64,000 nucleotides of DNA, taken from Pyrus communis (lineage: Eukaryota > Streptophyta > Magnoliopsida > Rosales > Rosaceae). The notes under the pieces were generated by a model. The model worked only from the letters and a program-made list of their open reading frames with translations, did no database searches and was not told where the DNA came from. The DNA lies in NCBI RefSeq assembly GCF_963583255.1, contig NC_084817.1, forward strand, positions 12,096,121 through 12,160,120, written 5' to 3'. Each line of letters begins with the position of its first letter. Within the stretch, counting starts at the first letter, position 1. A program made the translations under genes and the position numbers. Shown here piece by piece: positions 10,567-21,459 of this stretch.

Positions 10567-12638
10567 TGTTGGAAATGTGCCCTACACCTAATCATATGAT
10601 GATACTTTATGAACATTTCACATGTTAAACTAAACTTGTTTAATATAAGGGCAAAGATTATTGTTTAAAGCCGTCTCATATAAATGTTAAACGCTTAAAC
10701 AATAAGTCCAAGGATTATGTAATTAGGAGAATGTGATCTAAAGAAGTTAGATTCAAGAGACCATTCTCTTTCGTACACATAGCCTAAACGTTCCTGACCA
10801 TAGGATTGCCAATTGGGTAGTGACGATATGTTAATATCAGTACAAATTATGTCTTCTCTCCGGAAGAGTGACTAGTCTCGAGTCATTTGTACGATTGACA
10901 CAAAGACAAGTGTATAGGTGCTCAATAGAGAATGAGTCCATTGAATGTGATCAATCAATTTATATTAGTTATGTATTGTTTACCGATATATTTGCAAACG
11001 CTATCCAAAACTTGATAAAGAAAAGTCAAAGGTTTTAGTTTCCATACTTGGTACCATAATCCCATAGATTGTCTTGATATGTACCTAAGTACCACAATCC
11101 CATAGATTAGCACAAAGATATGAACACTTTAAGTACCATAATTCTTCACTTACAAATCATTTTATGAAGAAATAATAGTTGTTTTGAACAACCTTTAGTT
11201 AACACAACACTCTAGTTTCTTTCTTAAATGAACAAGGAACTTGAGAAGTAAGCACAAGGGCATGAACACTTTATGTGCCATGATTCTTCACTCACAAATT
11301 GTTGTATGAAGAAATGAGGGTTGTCTTGGACAACTCTTGAAAGTTTGTAATCTTGTTTAAAACAAGATAGTTGTTTGACAAAAATGGCCCATCAATATGG
11401 AGAATTATGATTTTGAATCATATGGACTAATGATGATTTTGAATCATTGAGTGTTGAAGTGTTAAACCACTTCACAAGATGGAAACTAGGATAGGACTTC
11501 ACCTTTGTGTCCCTATCCAAATGGTTCACTAAGTTTATTGTAAACTACTTAGTGAACAACTACCACACGCTCTCCAAATCGTTTGATGTGTATAACACAA
11601 TTGAAATAAGTTTCAAGAGAGACAGTGGGAGTTTAGGAACCATGACTATTGTAGTCATAGGAGAAGTTAAATGAAGAAGGCAAAATAACTCCAAGGGAAC
11701 AAACTTTCTTTATGAAAGGATGGACATTGGAATGGGTATTTGCAAGAAATGTCTTGCAAGTGTTAAGAACACGTATTTCAAAGGTGTTGCAAATTGTTCT
11801 TGAAATAGTTGAAAATAGTTGGTTCTTCTACTTGAATGTTTGATTCTATACTAGTAACTATGTTTGGAATGGTTGTAAAAGAATGACTAGTAAGAAGTAG
11901 AAGATTAGTGAAAGAAGAGAAAGTACTTCATATTCGGAACATGAATAAAGATATAGATCTTTGTGAAACCAGTTAGTACTTGCTTCCTCATATGAACTAC
12001 CAAAGAAATTGAAAACACAAAGATAAAAAACAAAGATTGTCTTTACATTCCAATTTGAATAAAGAACTTAATTCCATCACTGTAGTTTTAAGAGATGGAT
12101 GGATCATTTTGTTTGACAAAACATTGTTCTTTACTAATGAATGATGGGATTATTGCAATCCAATTAGTTGTCTCTATGTCGTAGAGATGATGTGTTAATG
12201 TTAACTATTTAGAATATAACGATGGTTAAAACCTTAAAGGTTACAAAGGTAGTGACTAACCCTACTAAGTTACTAAACTTTGAAAATGTAAATTACAAGT
12301 TGGCCATAGATGGATGTTTTGGATGATTAGATCTGGATCCGATGTCTTCTTGTTAAAATTTTATAAATATTCGATCTTTATTATTTTGGAAAGAAGAAAG
12401 AGTCACAAAGTTGTTGAGGTTAACTTACTTGGATGTTAATGGCATTTGTCCACAACATAATACTACTCATATTGTATGACATTCACTGAAGATCACTATC
12501 AGTTGGACTATCGTGTATTTCAAATAAATACAAGTTTGCATACTTTCCAAAAGGTTTCAAAGAATTCAAGAATGTAAGTTGTTGAGTAAGACGTCTAAAG
12601 TATTGATCTCCTTAGATTTGATCGAAGGAAAAAACACT
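10567..12638 (+). mobile_element. Ty1/copia remnant with LTR and integrase scrap
   Basis: It begins TGTTGGAAATGTGCCCTA, the same LTR start as at 14110 and 39838, inserted in the NEAEY codons of the RNase H. About 400 bp match those LTR copies, up to about 10965. The interior is heavily decayed. Around 12480-12620 a frame gives KYKFAYFPKGFKEFKNVS, followed by a segment resembling the integrase core of copia (..YGYVYLM...KFKEFK..VE). Two diverged copies of a ~70-bp segment (11130-11195 and 11255-11330) indicate an internal duplication. I could not place a 3' LTR or target duplication. Confidence 0.55.
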
Positions 12639-13017
12639 AGGCATGCGATCTGATTTGGATATGGACCTAGTTAGATCCTATAAGTCTTGGAGTTCCTACA
12701 ATCTAGGGATTGGCGTGCACCGCAAGTAATCACGACTCTTAAGAGGGTGCAATATCTACTTGTAGATATTCTCTAGGATTCTCCCAGCTTAGAACAAGGA
12801 TTTTATCCTAAATGGCCAGGGGAGAGAGACATTTTTAGGATATAATTCTTATTCTAAGCTGAGAGAATCTGGGAGGATATCTAGTAAATAAATATTGCAT
12901 CATCTTAGGAGTGTGATTACTTACGGCGCACAACTATCCCTATAGTGTAGGGACTCCAAGACTTATACAATTTGATTAAGTCTATATGCGGATTGAATCA
13001 TGTGCCTTATGGAACAA
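12639..13017. repeat. Large imperfect palindrome made of two Tat-LTR copies
   Basis: The left arm (12639-12813) and the reverse complement of the right arm (12832-13017) align along their length around an ~18-bp spacer. Both arms are homologous to 4020-4230, the LTR of the Tat/Ogre element upstream. This is therefore two LTR fragments in head-to-head orientation and not a simple hairpin element. The right-hand copy extends on the minus strand to about 13200, matching 3830-4020. Confidence 0.75.
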
Positions 13018-13200
13018 ACATGATCATCTAGCAGAATCGCTTGGGGTCCGCCTAGTGCCTTGGAGCAGAATGATGGTGGCATCCTACTCTGTTTGATACA
13101 GCTCCGTCTGGAGCTAGTGTGTCCATGACCGACTGAGGTAACTTTATTAGGATCAGCCTTAATCCGACCTTGAAAAATGGTCCTACAAGCAAGAATGTGA
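13018..13200 (-). repeat. Tat-LTR fragment, extension of the palindrome's right arm
   Basis: The reverse complement matches 3830-4020. Shared landmarks include a GGACCAT..TTTTCA segment, GGTCATGGA, GAGCTGTAT and GGCACTAGG. The match fades near 13200. Confidence 0.6.
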
Positions 13201-14109
13201 ACTTACATTCTTTGAGGAAACCTCTTGCTCTAAAATGCCAATCTTGACGTCTTAAAGATGTGGCAGTGTCACTTCGTTCAGGACCATCTCGACAAGAGCG
13301 GCGGGAATAGAATCCATATCCAGTGAAAAAGCGGCGTGAAGTTTGTCCTCACCCTTGTCTTGTGGCAAGGCGGAAGTTTTTGGTTCCACTTCATTTGTCG
13401 GTGAGTTCTTATTTGGCTGCATATTTGCCAAATCAACCTCACTTCCTTTTGAATTTGAGTGTAAGATTAGCTAGTACTGCAGAGAATGGAAGGAAATTAA
13501 CAAAAGAGAAGAAATGACGGTTACCTTTTCCTCTAAAAAGATCAGTTGTGGTAAAGCAATGCCCAGTTCTATGGCAACAATTTTTTGTGGGGCGACCACC
13601 ATCTCCTCACCACTAATTGACTTAACGACCTTTTCGACCTCTACTATTGGATTCTCAGCAACTTGTTTTTCTTTTATTCAATAAGGGACTTGGCCGACTC
13701 TTGCAGGAGAAGTATGCTGAGTGCCTATGTTTTCCTAAGGGTTGGGTACCAGGTTTTACCTTTTATTCGCCAATTTCTTCTACTATTTTGGGGTTGGAAT
13801 TTGCTGCTCAGAGGCTAGTGCTTGTTTCTTCTTCGACAAAGGGTCGAAATACCTATTTTTCTCTGCCAAAGGTTTAGGGGCCACTACTGCTGCAACCTTT
13901 CCCTTGTCCACATTTAAGGCCGGAGTTGGAATAACAGCCGATGAACCGACAATTTTCTTTACTGGTATGGAGCCCTTTTTTCATAGTATCCATGTTCATC
14001 ACTTCGACACTTTTCTTTTGGCAATCGCTTGGCTTGAAAACACGTTTAGAATTTATGTACAAAGGAAGCTTGAGATTAATAAGATGAACAAATTAACTTA
14101 CCATTCTTA
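13201..14109 (-). pseudogene. Possible transposon protein tail (plant-mobile-domain-like?), unrecognised
   Basis: On the minus strand, 13970-13790 reads openly as KIVGSSAVIPTPALNVDKGK, then VAAVVAPKPLAEK and KKKQALASEQQ, a low-complexity A/P/K-rich linker. Similar linkers occur at the C-terminus of plant-mobile-domain and MULE-borne proteins. There is no catalytic motif, stops interrupt both sides, and several overlapping frames are open. I do not recognise a gene with confidence. Confidence 0.25.
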
Positions 14110-14232
14110 TGTTGGAAATGTGCCTTAAAGGACATCATAAAATGATACGTTAGGACATTTCACATGTTAAACTAAACTAGTTTAACGTAAGGGCGAAGAT
14201 TATTGTTTAGAGCCATCGCATTAAATGCTCTT

Positions 14233-14270
<38 letters not shown>

Positions 14271-14860
14271 TAAACGTTCTTGATCATAAGGTTGACAATT
14301 GGGCATAAATAATCTGAATAGATCAGTACATACTATGTCTTCTTTACATGGAGAGTGACTGGTCTCAAGTCATTGGTGTGAATAACACTAAGACAAGTAT
14401 GCAGGTGCTCAATAGAGAATGAATCCACTGAATCCGATCAACCACAAGTTCTCATACTCATGTCACATGAGAACTTATAGTTGGGATAATGCAAAGTGGT
14501 TATTTGACTTGAGACATCATAATTGTCTTGTAGTTAGGTCCTTAGCCTTTGACTATGTTAAAGGCATTCCATTTGAGGATATCGACGACATAGTTGGGGT
14601 TAAGCTACTTAATCATGTGGGCATGTGAATATACAACAAGGGTCCTTAACCTTCAAACCGTTGAGAGAGAATACTCTATGATATGATTAAGAATCTTTGA
14701 ATCTCTGGCCAATGTATGAATAAGATTTAGAAAGTCGTTCCAAATCACATTCAGGGTAATCATATAAACAAGAGAATTACATTTGATAGTAGACATGAAG
14801 TAACTATCAACCAAACAATGTGATCAATAGTATTGATTTAGGGAAAGGCCAATTGCATTA
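14110..14860 (+). mobile_element. Ty1/copia LTR (solo or truncated), with AT microsatellite
   Basis: It starts TGTTGGAAATGTGCC and matches 39838-40410 plus 42206-42380 over most of its length, including ACTATCAACCAAACAATG at the far end. A perfect (AT)17 run at 14235-14268 sits inside it. Shared landmarks include TATGTCTTCT, GAGAGTGACTGGTCT and GACGACATAGTTGG. The 3' limit is where similarity to the second copy stops. No internal domain follows. Confidence 0.65.
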
Positions 14861-15185
14861 TGCTACTCACTGTTTAATACAAAGTGGGCTAAGTGAGGCT
14901 CCTTTGATAGTGTGACTTTGAATTTTAGACTTGCATTTGTCTGAAGTTTTCAAAGTTTTATGCTTTGTTTGAAGTTGTTTTGGGGGGGGGGGGGGTTTGT
15001 GTTGAAGGTTTCGATGGGCTTGTGTTGTAAAGATACGAGCCAAAACCTTCACGTCCCCTATTTCTTAGTTAGTAAGGACTAGGCCCAAAGCATCCCGAAG
15101 GAAAAGTAAGTCCTATGGAATGCTTTATTCTCCTTCCTGCAGCTCCTAGGTGTTTGGTCTGATGTTGTGTTTAATGCTTCCAACA
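14861..15185 (+). other. Anonymous spacer with poly-G run
   Basis: No gene or element ends are recognised. A 13-14-base G run lies near 14982-14995. Confidence 0.3.
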
Positions 15186-15470
15186 TAGATGAAGTGTTTC
15201 CTGTGGTGGTCAAATGCTTCAGGCACCGTTGAAATGTTTCCCTCAACGTTGATGAAGTGTTTCCTTAGATGCTACTAGAATGTTTCCCTCATCGTTGATG
15301 AAGTGTTTCCCTAGATGCTACTAGAGTGTTTCCCTCGGTGTTGATGAAATCTTTCCCTCGGCGTTGATGTGTGTTTCCTTAGTACCTGCCAAATGTTTCC
15401 TTAAGCATTGATGGAATGTTTCCCTTGGCGTTGGTGAGTGTTTCTTTAAGCACTGATGGATGTTTGTTGC
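15186..15470 (+). repeat. Degenerate minisatellite, ~40-45-bp units
   Basis: Successive units share the pattern GTTGATGAAGTGTTTCC followed by TAGATGCTACTAGA and TGTTTCCCTC. About six to eight half-units appear between 15186 and 15470, with decay toward both ends (CAAATGTTTCC, GGAATGTTTCCC). The best-preserved pair spans about 15247-15335. It has no coding frame. Confidence 0.75.
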
Positions 15471-16584
15471 TCAGATTTTATCATCTTTAAGAAGTATTTG
15501 TTAAATTAAAAAATACAGGGAACAACTAATCACAATAAATTATGACTTGCACAAATGATGCATGGTGGGAAGCTAAAAGCCCACTAGTTTAGCATGAAGG
15601 AGAGGTTGTTCTTGGTTATATAGTTTTGAAGTAGCTAATCTAAGGTTGGTAATGGTTTAATGGTTTTGCAAGAGTTAGGGAGGCTTATTGGAAGGCTGAA
15701 GATGAAATCAAGGCTTATTCTTAAAGAACTAGGGTTTCTTGCACTTAGAGAAAGCTTGCTATATGTGGCGCATTCTTGCCCTTGTCGTTATTCTTCCCCA
15801 CGCGTGGTTATGTCCCATTTACAGCGTATAGATGCCTTATATTTATGAAAGCAGGGATCCTTACAGTCTCCAGCTAAGGAATATTTTGGTTTCTTCTCCT
15901 TTTTCAAATCAGCTAAGTCTTCCCTTCATCTTTCTATGGCTGCAGCTATAGGTTTCCTTTGTGATATAACATTGTGGAGGTTAAGGGCCCCATAAAGCAT
16001 GTTTGAGTACATTACCCAAAGTTTCTCCTTTCCTAGACCAAGTCCTACATCACCTTTCCTAGAAAAATCCCACAACACATTTCCTAGATCATTTCCCACA
16101 TCATGACTTTATCTTTAGTAACGTTCCTACTTTCTGTCTCTACTCTTTTTCCTGCATGAGCTTGGAAAGAAAAAATTATTTTCTATACAATAAGAGGGGT
16201 GCGTGGCTCTAGGTAAACATGTAATTTGGTTAGCACGGCTTTGGGTTTTGGTTGTTTCCCAAGTATTCTAGTTGGTTTGCAAGGGAAAAGGGTAAGGTTA
16301 AAGCTATTATCAATCAAGCCTTCCCACATGAAGCCAAAATCATGGGCTTGGACTTTTGGTGCCTCTAAGTAGCCTAAAAGTCTTCCATGATTCTAATTCC
16401 ATGTAGGCCCAGTGAACTTTTGTAACCATCCACACCACGAACCACTAGGCAAGCCTCAGTAAGTGGCTTGGGTTCATTTAAGTGTGTTGCATGCTTGGCA
16501 TGACTCGAATTAATGTATTAGTATTATAATATGGCTTGGCATGTTAAATATGCATGATTTTCATGGGCTCGGCGTCTAATAAGC
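15471..16584. other. Anonymous unique-looking DNA
   Basis: No domain is recognised in any frame. A 62-codon plus-strand frame at 15660 has no homology I recognise and no gene-like context. Confidence 0.3.
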
Positions 16585-16752
16585 TATTATTTTATAGCAA
16601 AACTAATGAAAAGGGCTTGAAAACTTTGAGTTTTAACGATAAGGACAAAATACAGGGTAAAGTGAATAGACCAGGATTGACATTTTAGTGTAAAAATGTG
16701 ATTTTTCGTTAAAGTGAACAATACCGGGAGCTTTTCTTTAAAGTTCCCTTAT
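16585..16752. repeat. Short dispersed MITE-like repeat
   Basis: About 165 bp, starting near AAAACTAATGAAAAGGGCTT and ending near TTTCTTTAAAGTTCCC. It contains internal near-repeats (AAAGTGAATAGACC... and TTAAAGTGAACAATACC). I recognise this as an abundant short interspersed repeat of Rosaceae-type genomes. Terminal repeats and target duplication are not clear. Confidence 0.45.
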
Positions 16753-16979
16753 TTATTGGCATGGCATGATCATAAATTTTCATACTCTCCATTTCGTACT
16801 TTATGCATGGATTTAAGCTCGACTTGTGACACTTCTAGAACAATTAGGCCTTGAGACATGATTGGGAAAGTTCAAAAGTTTTTTTTTTGGTCCAACGATC
16901 GATTTGTTAGATTAGATGATAGATTAGGGAATCGATGAGATTCAAATCCATACCGTGGTGCAAGGGCAACACTCCTGTC

Positions 16980-17616
16980 TAGGGATGGCAACGAGGAGGA
17001 TTGGGTTTGGATGTGCCATCCCTATACCTGAACTTGTTTATTTTTCCCAAACCTGAACCCGTAGAAACCCCGAACGGGTTTTTTCCATTACTGAACTCGT
17101 CGGGTGATAGATTTTTGATCGAGGAACGGTTTTTCCCATTATAATATTTATATATTTATTTGTATTATTAACTAAATGAAGAATATTAAAAAAATTGTAT
17201 TAAATAAATTGCTATTATTAATACAATTGATACAATGCATCTAATAAGTAATATTAAAAATTTATATTACTAAGAAAAGATTTACACTCTTGAAAATTAT
17301 AAGCATATAATTCCTATTATTAATGATATAAAAGTAAATAATTAATTTCATATTCAATAATGCATGATTAACCCCTTTTCATATAATAAATATTTATATT
17401 TTTTTTATTCATAGATGGAATGGTTCGGTTTGGTGTATGGGTTTGGTGTATGGGTTTGGGGAAAATGCCCCAATAACCATAACTGAACACGAAACCAAAA
17501 AATTTACCCGATGGTTACCCATAACCGTAAAATACCCGAAATTTTATGCCCGAAACCGAACCATTTGGATTGGTTACTTGCGGGATCGGATTTGATGGGT
17601 TAAATTGGCATCCCCA
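16980..17616. mobile_element. Non-autonomous hAT transposon (637 bp)
   Basis: The terminal inverted repeats are TAGGGATGGCAA (left) and TGGGGATGCCAA (reverse complement of right). They are flanked by a perfect 8-bp target duplication CTCCTGTC (16972-16979 and 17617-17624). The interior is AT-rich with no transposase. It contains a small tandem repeat, GGGTTTGGTGTAT, near 17431-17460. This is the common TAGGG-type plant hAT MITE. Confidence 0.9.
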
Positions 17617-17624
17617 CTCCTGTC

Positions 17625-18399
17625 CACTATTGTAGTAGAGGGTCACTTGCGAAAGTTCAAAAGTTTTGAATCAAAGCTAATGAGAATTCAATGGTGCTTA
17701 TGAGAGAGATCAAATATTAGGCAAAATCATCAACATTTTAAATTCAATGCTTTAATTTGTTACCCAGTAGGTATGGTTATGGATAATCCCTAGTTAATTT
17801 GGGGTTATGAATTTGGTTAATTTTCGTGGCTCTGGGGACGAATATAACATTTTCGTCTCTAAATTGAATCGTTGTTATCCCTAGTTTGGTGGATCTCGAT
17901 TGTGGATATGGTGCCTATGCATCTTTCCTTCTTCTTCCTCCTGATCAATTTGAAAACACAAATCAATTTGATAACGCGTATCAATTTTAAAACCCAGATC
18001 AATTTGAATAAACTTCTGCCAATAAGAAAATCAACAAAGAGTGAGAGATAGACAATGAGGTAAATAGCACAGAGTGAGACTCTCACTATGAGACATTGAG
18101 ACGCACGGAGTGGAGGAGATGCTCTGGACGAGCCAGAGTCACGGTCCACGGACGGCTGACAAAGTCACGAAGGACAAAGATTAATCGACTCAAAGTGAGA
18201 GGACTGAGGGGCAGGCGGCATTTTAGGTTTGTGATTGAGGAAGAATGAGCGACTCAAATCAGGATTCAAGAGGAGTGAGAGGATTCGAGTCGAGACTTGA
18301 GACTCCGAGAGGTACCCTGATTGAGAAAGAATTCGATGTAACTGGCTAACTGCACTGGGGCAAACAACATACATTGGTTGGCTTTAACTAGTCATTGGG
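17625..18399. other. Anonymous DNA with short ATCAATTTGA tandem repeats
   Basis: Four loose copies of ATCAATTTGA-like sequence lie at about 17943-18010. Two minus-strand frames (17859-18149 and 18165-18374) are low-complexity translations of this repeat and its surroundings. I see no recognised gene. Confidence 0.35.
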
Positions 18400-18612
18400 T
18401 GACACATATATAACAAATAATAAAATAATTAATTATTATCCTAGTTCGGTTTAGACCAGTTTTTGGTACTACAAAACTAGGACTAAAACCGGTTATACCC
18501 ACTTTGGTTCGGTATTTTTTATTCGATTTTGACTTTTTTGTTCAACAAGGTTTTTTATTTTATTTTATTTTATATAATTCAACTCGGTACAACGGTTTTT
18601 ATGCTCACCCCT
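18400..18612 (-). mobile_element. Probable hAT MITE end, partial
   Basis: The minus strand begins TAGGGGTGAGCATAAAAACC and continues with the ACCGAACC-rich sequence usual in TAGGGGTG-type hAT MITEs. I could not find the opposite terminal repeat or a target duplication. Confidence 0.4.
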
Positions 18613-18814
18613 AAATACAAGTGCATACCATTGTTTACTCATTACGATTTTCAACTTTCGTTACCATCAAGCTGGTGTCTAGTTAATAGAAGGTTGGGAC
18701 ACATAAAAGGTTGCAAGGAAAGATTGTCACCCTTAACAACCATTTGGGGTCATGTCAGGCACTTTTAAAATCAGAGACTTGACCAACCCACACTAAAGAA
18801 GAGTATGAAACTCT

Positions 18815-18960
18815 ACATGGTCCAACATCTTAGTAGTTAAGGTATTGGTTTCTCACTCATGCGTCCTAGATTCAAAACTCCTCCTCCCCTTAATTATTGT
18901 AATAGTTTCAAACTCTCCCCTTAATAATAATTTTTCTTTTTTTTTTTAAAAAAAAACAAG
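18815..18960 (+). repeat. Possible tRNA-derived SINE head
   Basis: TAGTTAAGGTATTGG resembles a pol III A box. GATTCAAAAC, about 40 bases on, resembles a B box, and a T- then A-rich tract follows. There is no clear target duplication. Confidence 0.3.
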
Positions 18961-19038
18961 AATACTTTTTCACCATTAAAGAACTCTCGTCTCCGCTGTT
19001 AGGATGTGGATGTGCAACCACAAGGCATTATGATCTAA

Positions 19039-19453
19039 GACCATCTCCAAAGGAGATGCTGAAAAAGCCACCTATGCATACAACAGTAACAAATGACGTA
19101 CCATTTACTCGAATTGAGATGTCAAAGCTGACAAGGAAAAGAGGATTAAGTTGATATGGACAAAGAGATGTCAAAATTGAAGCTACCTTCAAAAATGGTT
19201 TTTGCTATTTCCAAAGGCATTCCATTTCCCTTACCTTAAATGTTAGCATATTTAAGTACTGTTTTATTATTTTATTATTTTTAAACCAACAACAACCCAA
19301 CTTTTATTATTTTTGTTTAAAAAAAACATAAATGAAGCAATAAATTTTGGTATATCAGGTGGAAGGAAAATATTGCCAATAGGTCAAATTGACAAGTCAA
19401 CCATCAAATTGAAATTTAATGTTTTGAATTTGACGTCTCATTTGGAGATGCTC
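19039..19453. mobile_element. PIF/Harbinger-type MITE (415 bp)
   Basis: The terminal inverted repeats are GACCATCTCCAAAGGAGATG (left) and GAGCATCTCCAAATGAGACG (reverse complement of right). They are flanked by the 3-bp duplication TAA (19036-19038 and 19454-19456), the TWA target typical of PIF/Harbinger. The interior lacks transposase. Confidence 0.75.
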
Positions 19454-19664
19454 TAAGAGCAGAGCCCTTTAATTAAGCCCACATATCGAACCCTTTTTGG
19501 GTTAACATAAAACCTTTATGTACAAAATCAACTAATGGATATGCTTTTGTTTACATGTATAGGATTTAGGGTTATCCTCTGGCAATTGCCTCCCTTTTTA
19601 AATTTGGTAGTGGGTGCAGATGAGAGTCTAGAGAGTACACAACAGATCGAGTAAGGCATGCAAT

Positions 19665-20178
19665 TGTTGCAGACTTAATTGTTTAGGAATGTGATCATGT
19701 AAATCCAATTATATCTTGGGATATTTTTGTGAGATTCTATCATATCTTATACTTTAGATATTATCATATTAGAGTTGTTATCTTATTGGGGTAAGAAATT
19801 AACCTTCCGTACTACTATAAATAAAGGTACAATGGGGTGGGAAAAGACACTTCAAAGTTCACCCAATTCTCTCTATGCTTGACGTACCCTTTCTCCATCT
19901 CTCTATAATTCTTTAGTTAAATAGGCCTACAACACATATCAACACGCTTTTGACGTTGTGCTAAAGAGAATTTCTTCATCTTTCAGGGGAGTACTACGTT
20001 CTAATCATTATTTTTTATGATTAACTAATTGTTTTATTGAATTAATACAATGCTATGGATTCAATTTAATTTTTCTATGTTGAACGTGATACAACGCATT
20101 TGAGATAAACCTTCTACAAGTTCAAAGGCCCAATTCCATGTTTTGCTAATCAGGTTTTCCTAAAATCCATGTTTGATA
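19665..20178 (+). mobile_element. Copia-type short LTR (19665-19934) with start of internal region
   Basis: The LTR runs from TGTTGCAGACTTAATTG to ...AGGCCTACAACA (270 bp), with a TATA-like ACTATAAATAAAGG near 19804. It is followed by CACATATCAACACGC, resembling the TATCA-type primer site that follows such LTRs in plants. About 240 bp of internal sequence remain before the Cassandra insertion, with no coding domain. No 3' LTR is recognised. Confidence 0.55.
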
Positions 20179-20183
20179 TTTTC

Positions 20184-20821
20184 TGTCTCATCCCCGCCCG
20201 AGGGGGACCACTTCCTGGGCCCGCTCCACCACCGTAGCACGATATTGTCCGCTTTGGGCTTACCATTCCCTCATGGTTTTGTTTTTGGGAACTCACGAGC
20301 AACTTCCCAGTGGGTCACCCATCATGGGATTGCTCTAGCCCCCTTCTCGCTTAACTTCGGAGTTCCTACGGAACTCGAAGCCAGTGAGCTCCCAAAAGAC
20401 CTCGTGTTAGGTAGGGAGGGGGATATACAATTAAGGATCCCTCCCCTGGGCGATGTGGGATGTTACAATCCACCCCTCTTAGGGGCCCGACATCCTCGTC
20501 GGCACACCACGGCCAGGGTTAGGCTCTGATACCAATTTGTCACATCCCGGCCCGAGGGGGACCACTTCCAGGGCCCGCTCCACCACCGTAGCACGATATT
20601 GTCCGCTTTGGGCTTACCATTCCCTCACGGTTTTGTTTTTGGGAACTCACGAGCAACTTCCCAGTGGGTCACCCATCATGGGATTGCTCTAGCCCCCTTC
20701 TTGCTTAACTTCGGAGTTCCTACGGAACCCGAAGCCAGTGAGCTCCCAAAAGGCCTCGTGTTAGGTAGGGATGGGAATATACATTTAAGGATTGCTCCCC
20801 TGGGCGATGTGGGATGTTACA
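20184..20821 (-). mobile_element. Cassandra TRIM retrotransposon, complete (638 bp)
   Basis: Two 284-bp direct LTRs (20538-20821 as 5' LTR and 20184-20467 as 3' LTR on the minus strand) flank only 70 bp of internal DNA. The primer site TTGGTATCAGAGCCT (20521-20535, minus) is complementary to the initiator tRNA-Met 3' end. A purine tract (AAGAGGGGTGGAT) precedes the 3' LTR. A perfect target duplication TTTTC lies at 20179-20183 and 20822-20826. The LTRs contain 5S rRNA-derived sequence, which defines Cassandra. It encodes no protein and needs enzymes from other elements. The two plus-strand reading frames at 20173-20529 and 20599-20844 are its LTRs read backwards. Confidence 0.93.
20610..20745 (-). 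promoter_or_regulatory. 5S rRNA-derived pol III promoter region in Cassandra 5' LTR
   Basis: On the minus strand this reads GAACTCCGAAGTTAAGC, the 5S box A region, and about 30 bases later GATGGGTGACCCACTGGGAA, the 5S intermediate element and box C. These are the internal control regions of plant 5S rRNA. A second copy lies in the other LTR (about 20256-20391). Transcription is inferred from published work on Cassandra, not shown here. Confidence 0.85.
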
Positions 20822-20826
20822 TTTTC

Positions 20827-21459
20827 AACAACCATGTTGCATGAAAACATTCACTTTGATGGATGAACCTCTTACATTTATATTTACCTTCATATATATA
20901 TATATATATATGTATATATGTTCATGCATATGAAATTTATAAAATTGCTATGTGAAATTTGTGAGTAAAAGGAAAACAAGAAAATATAAGCAAGAACTAG
21001 GGTTTTGTAAACCCTAAGTACCGAAAAGGATAAAAAAGAATACAGCTGAATTACGGCTTGAAGCCGCGCTGCCAAGCTACATCGAGCCGTGCTCTACAAG
21101 CCAAGCCACGCCAATGTCCAAACCCAGGATAGATCGAAACCCCTCAATCTCTTCGCCTCTGTGATTTTCTAACAAGATCCCTCGATCTCCGACTTCCTAA
21201 GTTGTATATGGATGGATTTTCACATCACTCGATGACCTGCAGTCATCTTCGTTGACAAATTTTTTTTCTTTGACGGATTTTGAGAGATTCCAGTAGAATC
21301 TGGTTTTTGGACTTCTTTGACGTCAAGATCGTTCTCTGTCGATCTTCTTGGGTTTTCGCTCACCTCATGCCCGCCCCAACCTCTATTTGGCCTGAGATAG
21401 TTGCCGCCTGTGGTTGCGCCACCGTCTTCTCCAACGAACCACACACCTAATGCATGCTA
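20827..21459. other. Anonymous DNA with AT microsatellite
   Basis: An (AT)n run lies at about 20892-20920. The rest has no recognised domain. The minus-strand frame at 21220-21444 has no homology I know. Confidence 0.35.

Noticed and set aside
15186..15470. CRISPR-like array of repeats
   Set aside because: Repeats are degenerate and contiguous with no unique equal-length spacers, in a plant nuclear context; it is a minisatellite.
18165..18374. Minus-strand 69-codon ORF
   Set aside because: No recognised domain, no gene-like context; next to a repeat-rich segment and a partial hAT end.
20610..20745. A genuine 5S rRNA gene
   Set aside because: Only the control regions match; both gene ends diverge and the sequence is embedded in a Cassandra LTR.
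20173..20844. Two similar plus-strand ORFs (20173-20529 and 20599-20844)
   Set aside because: They are the two Cassandra LTRs read on the wrong strand; the similarity comes from LTR duplication, not from paralogous proteins.
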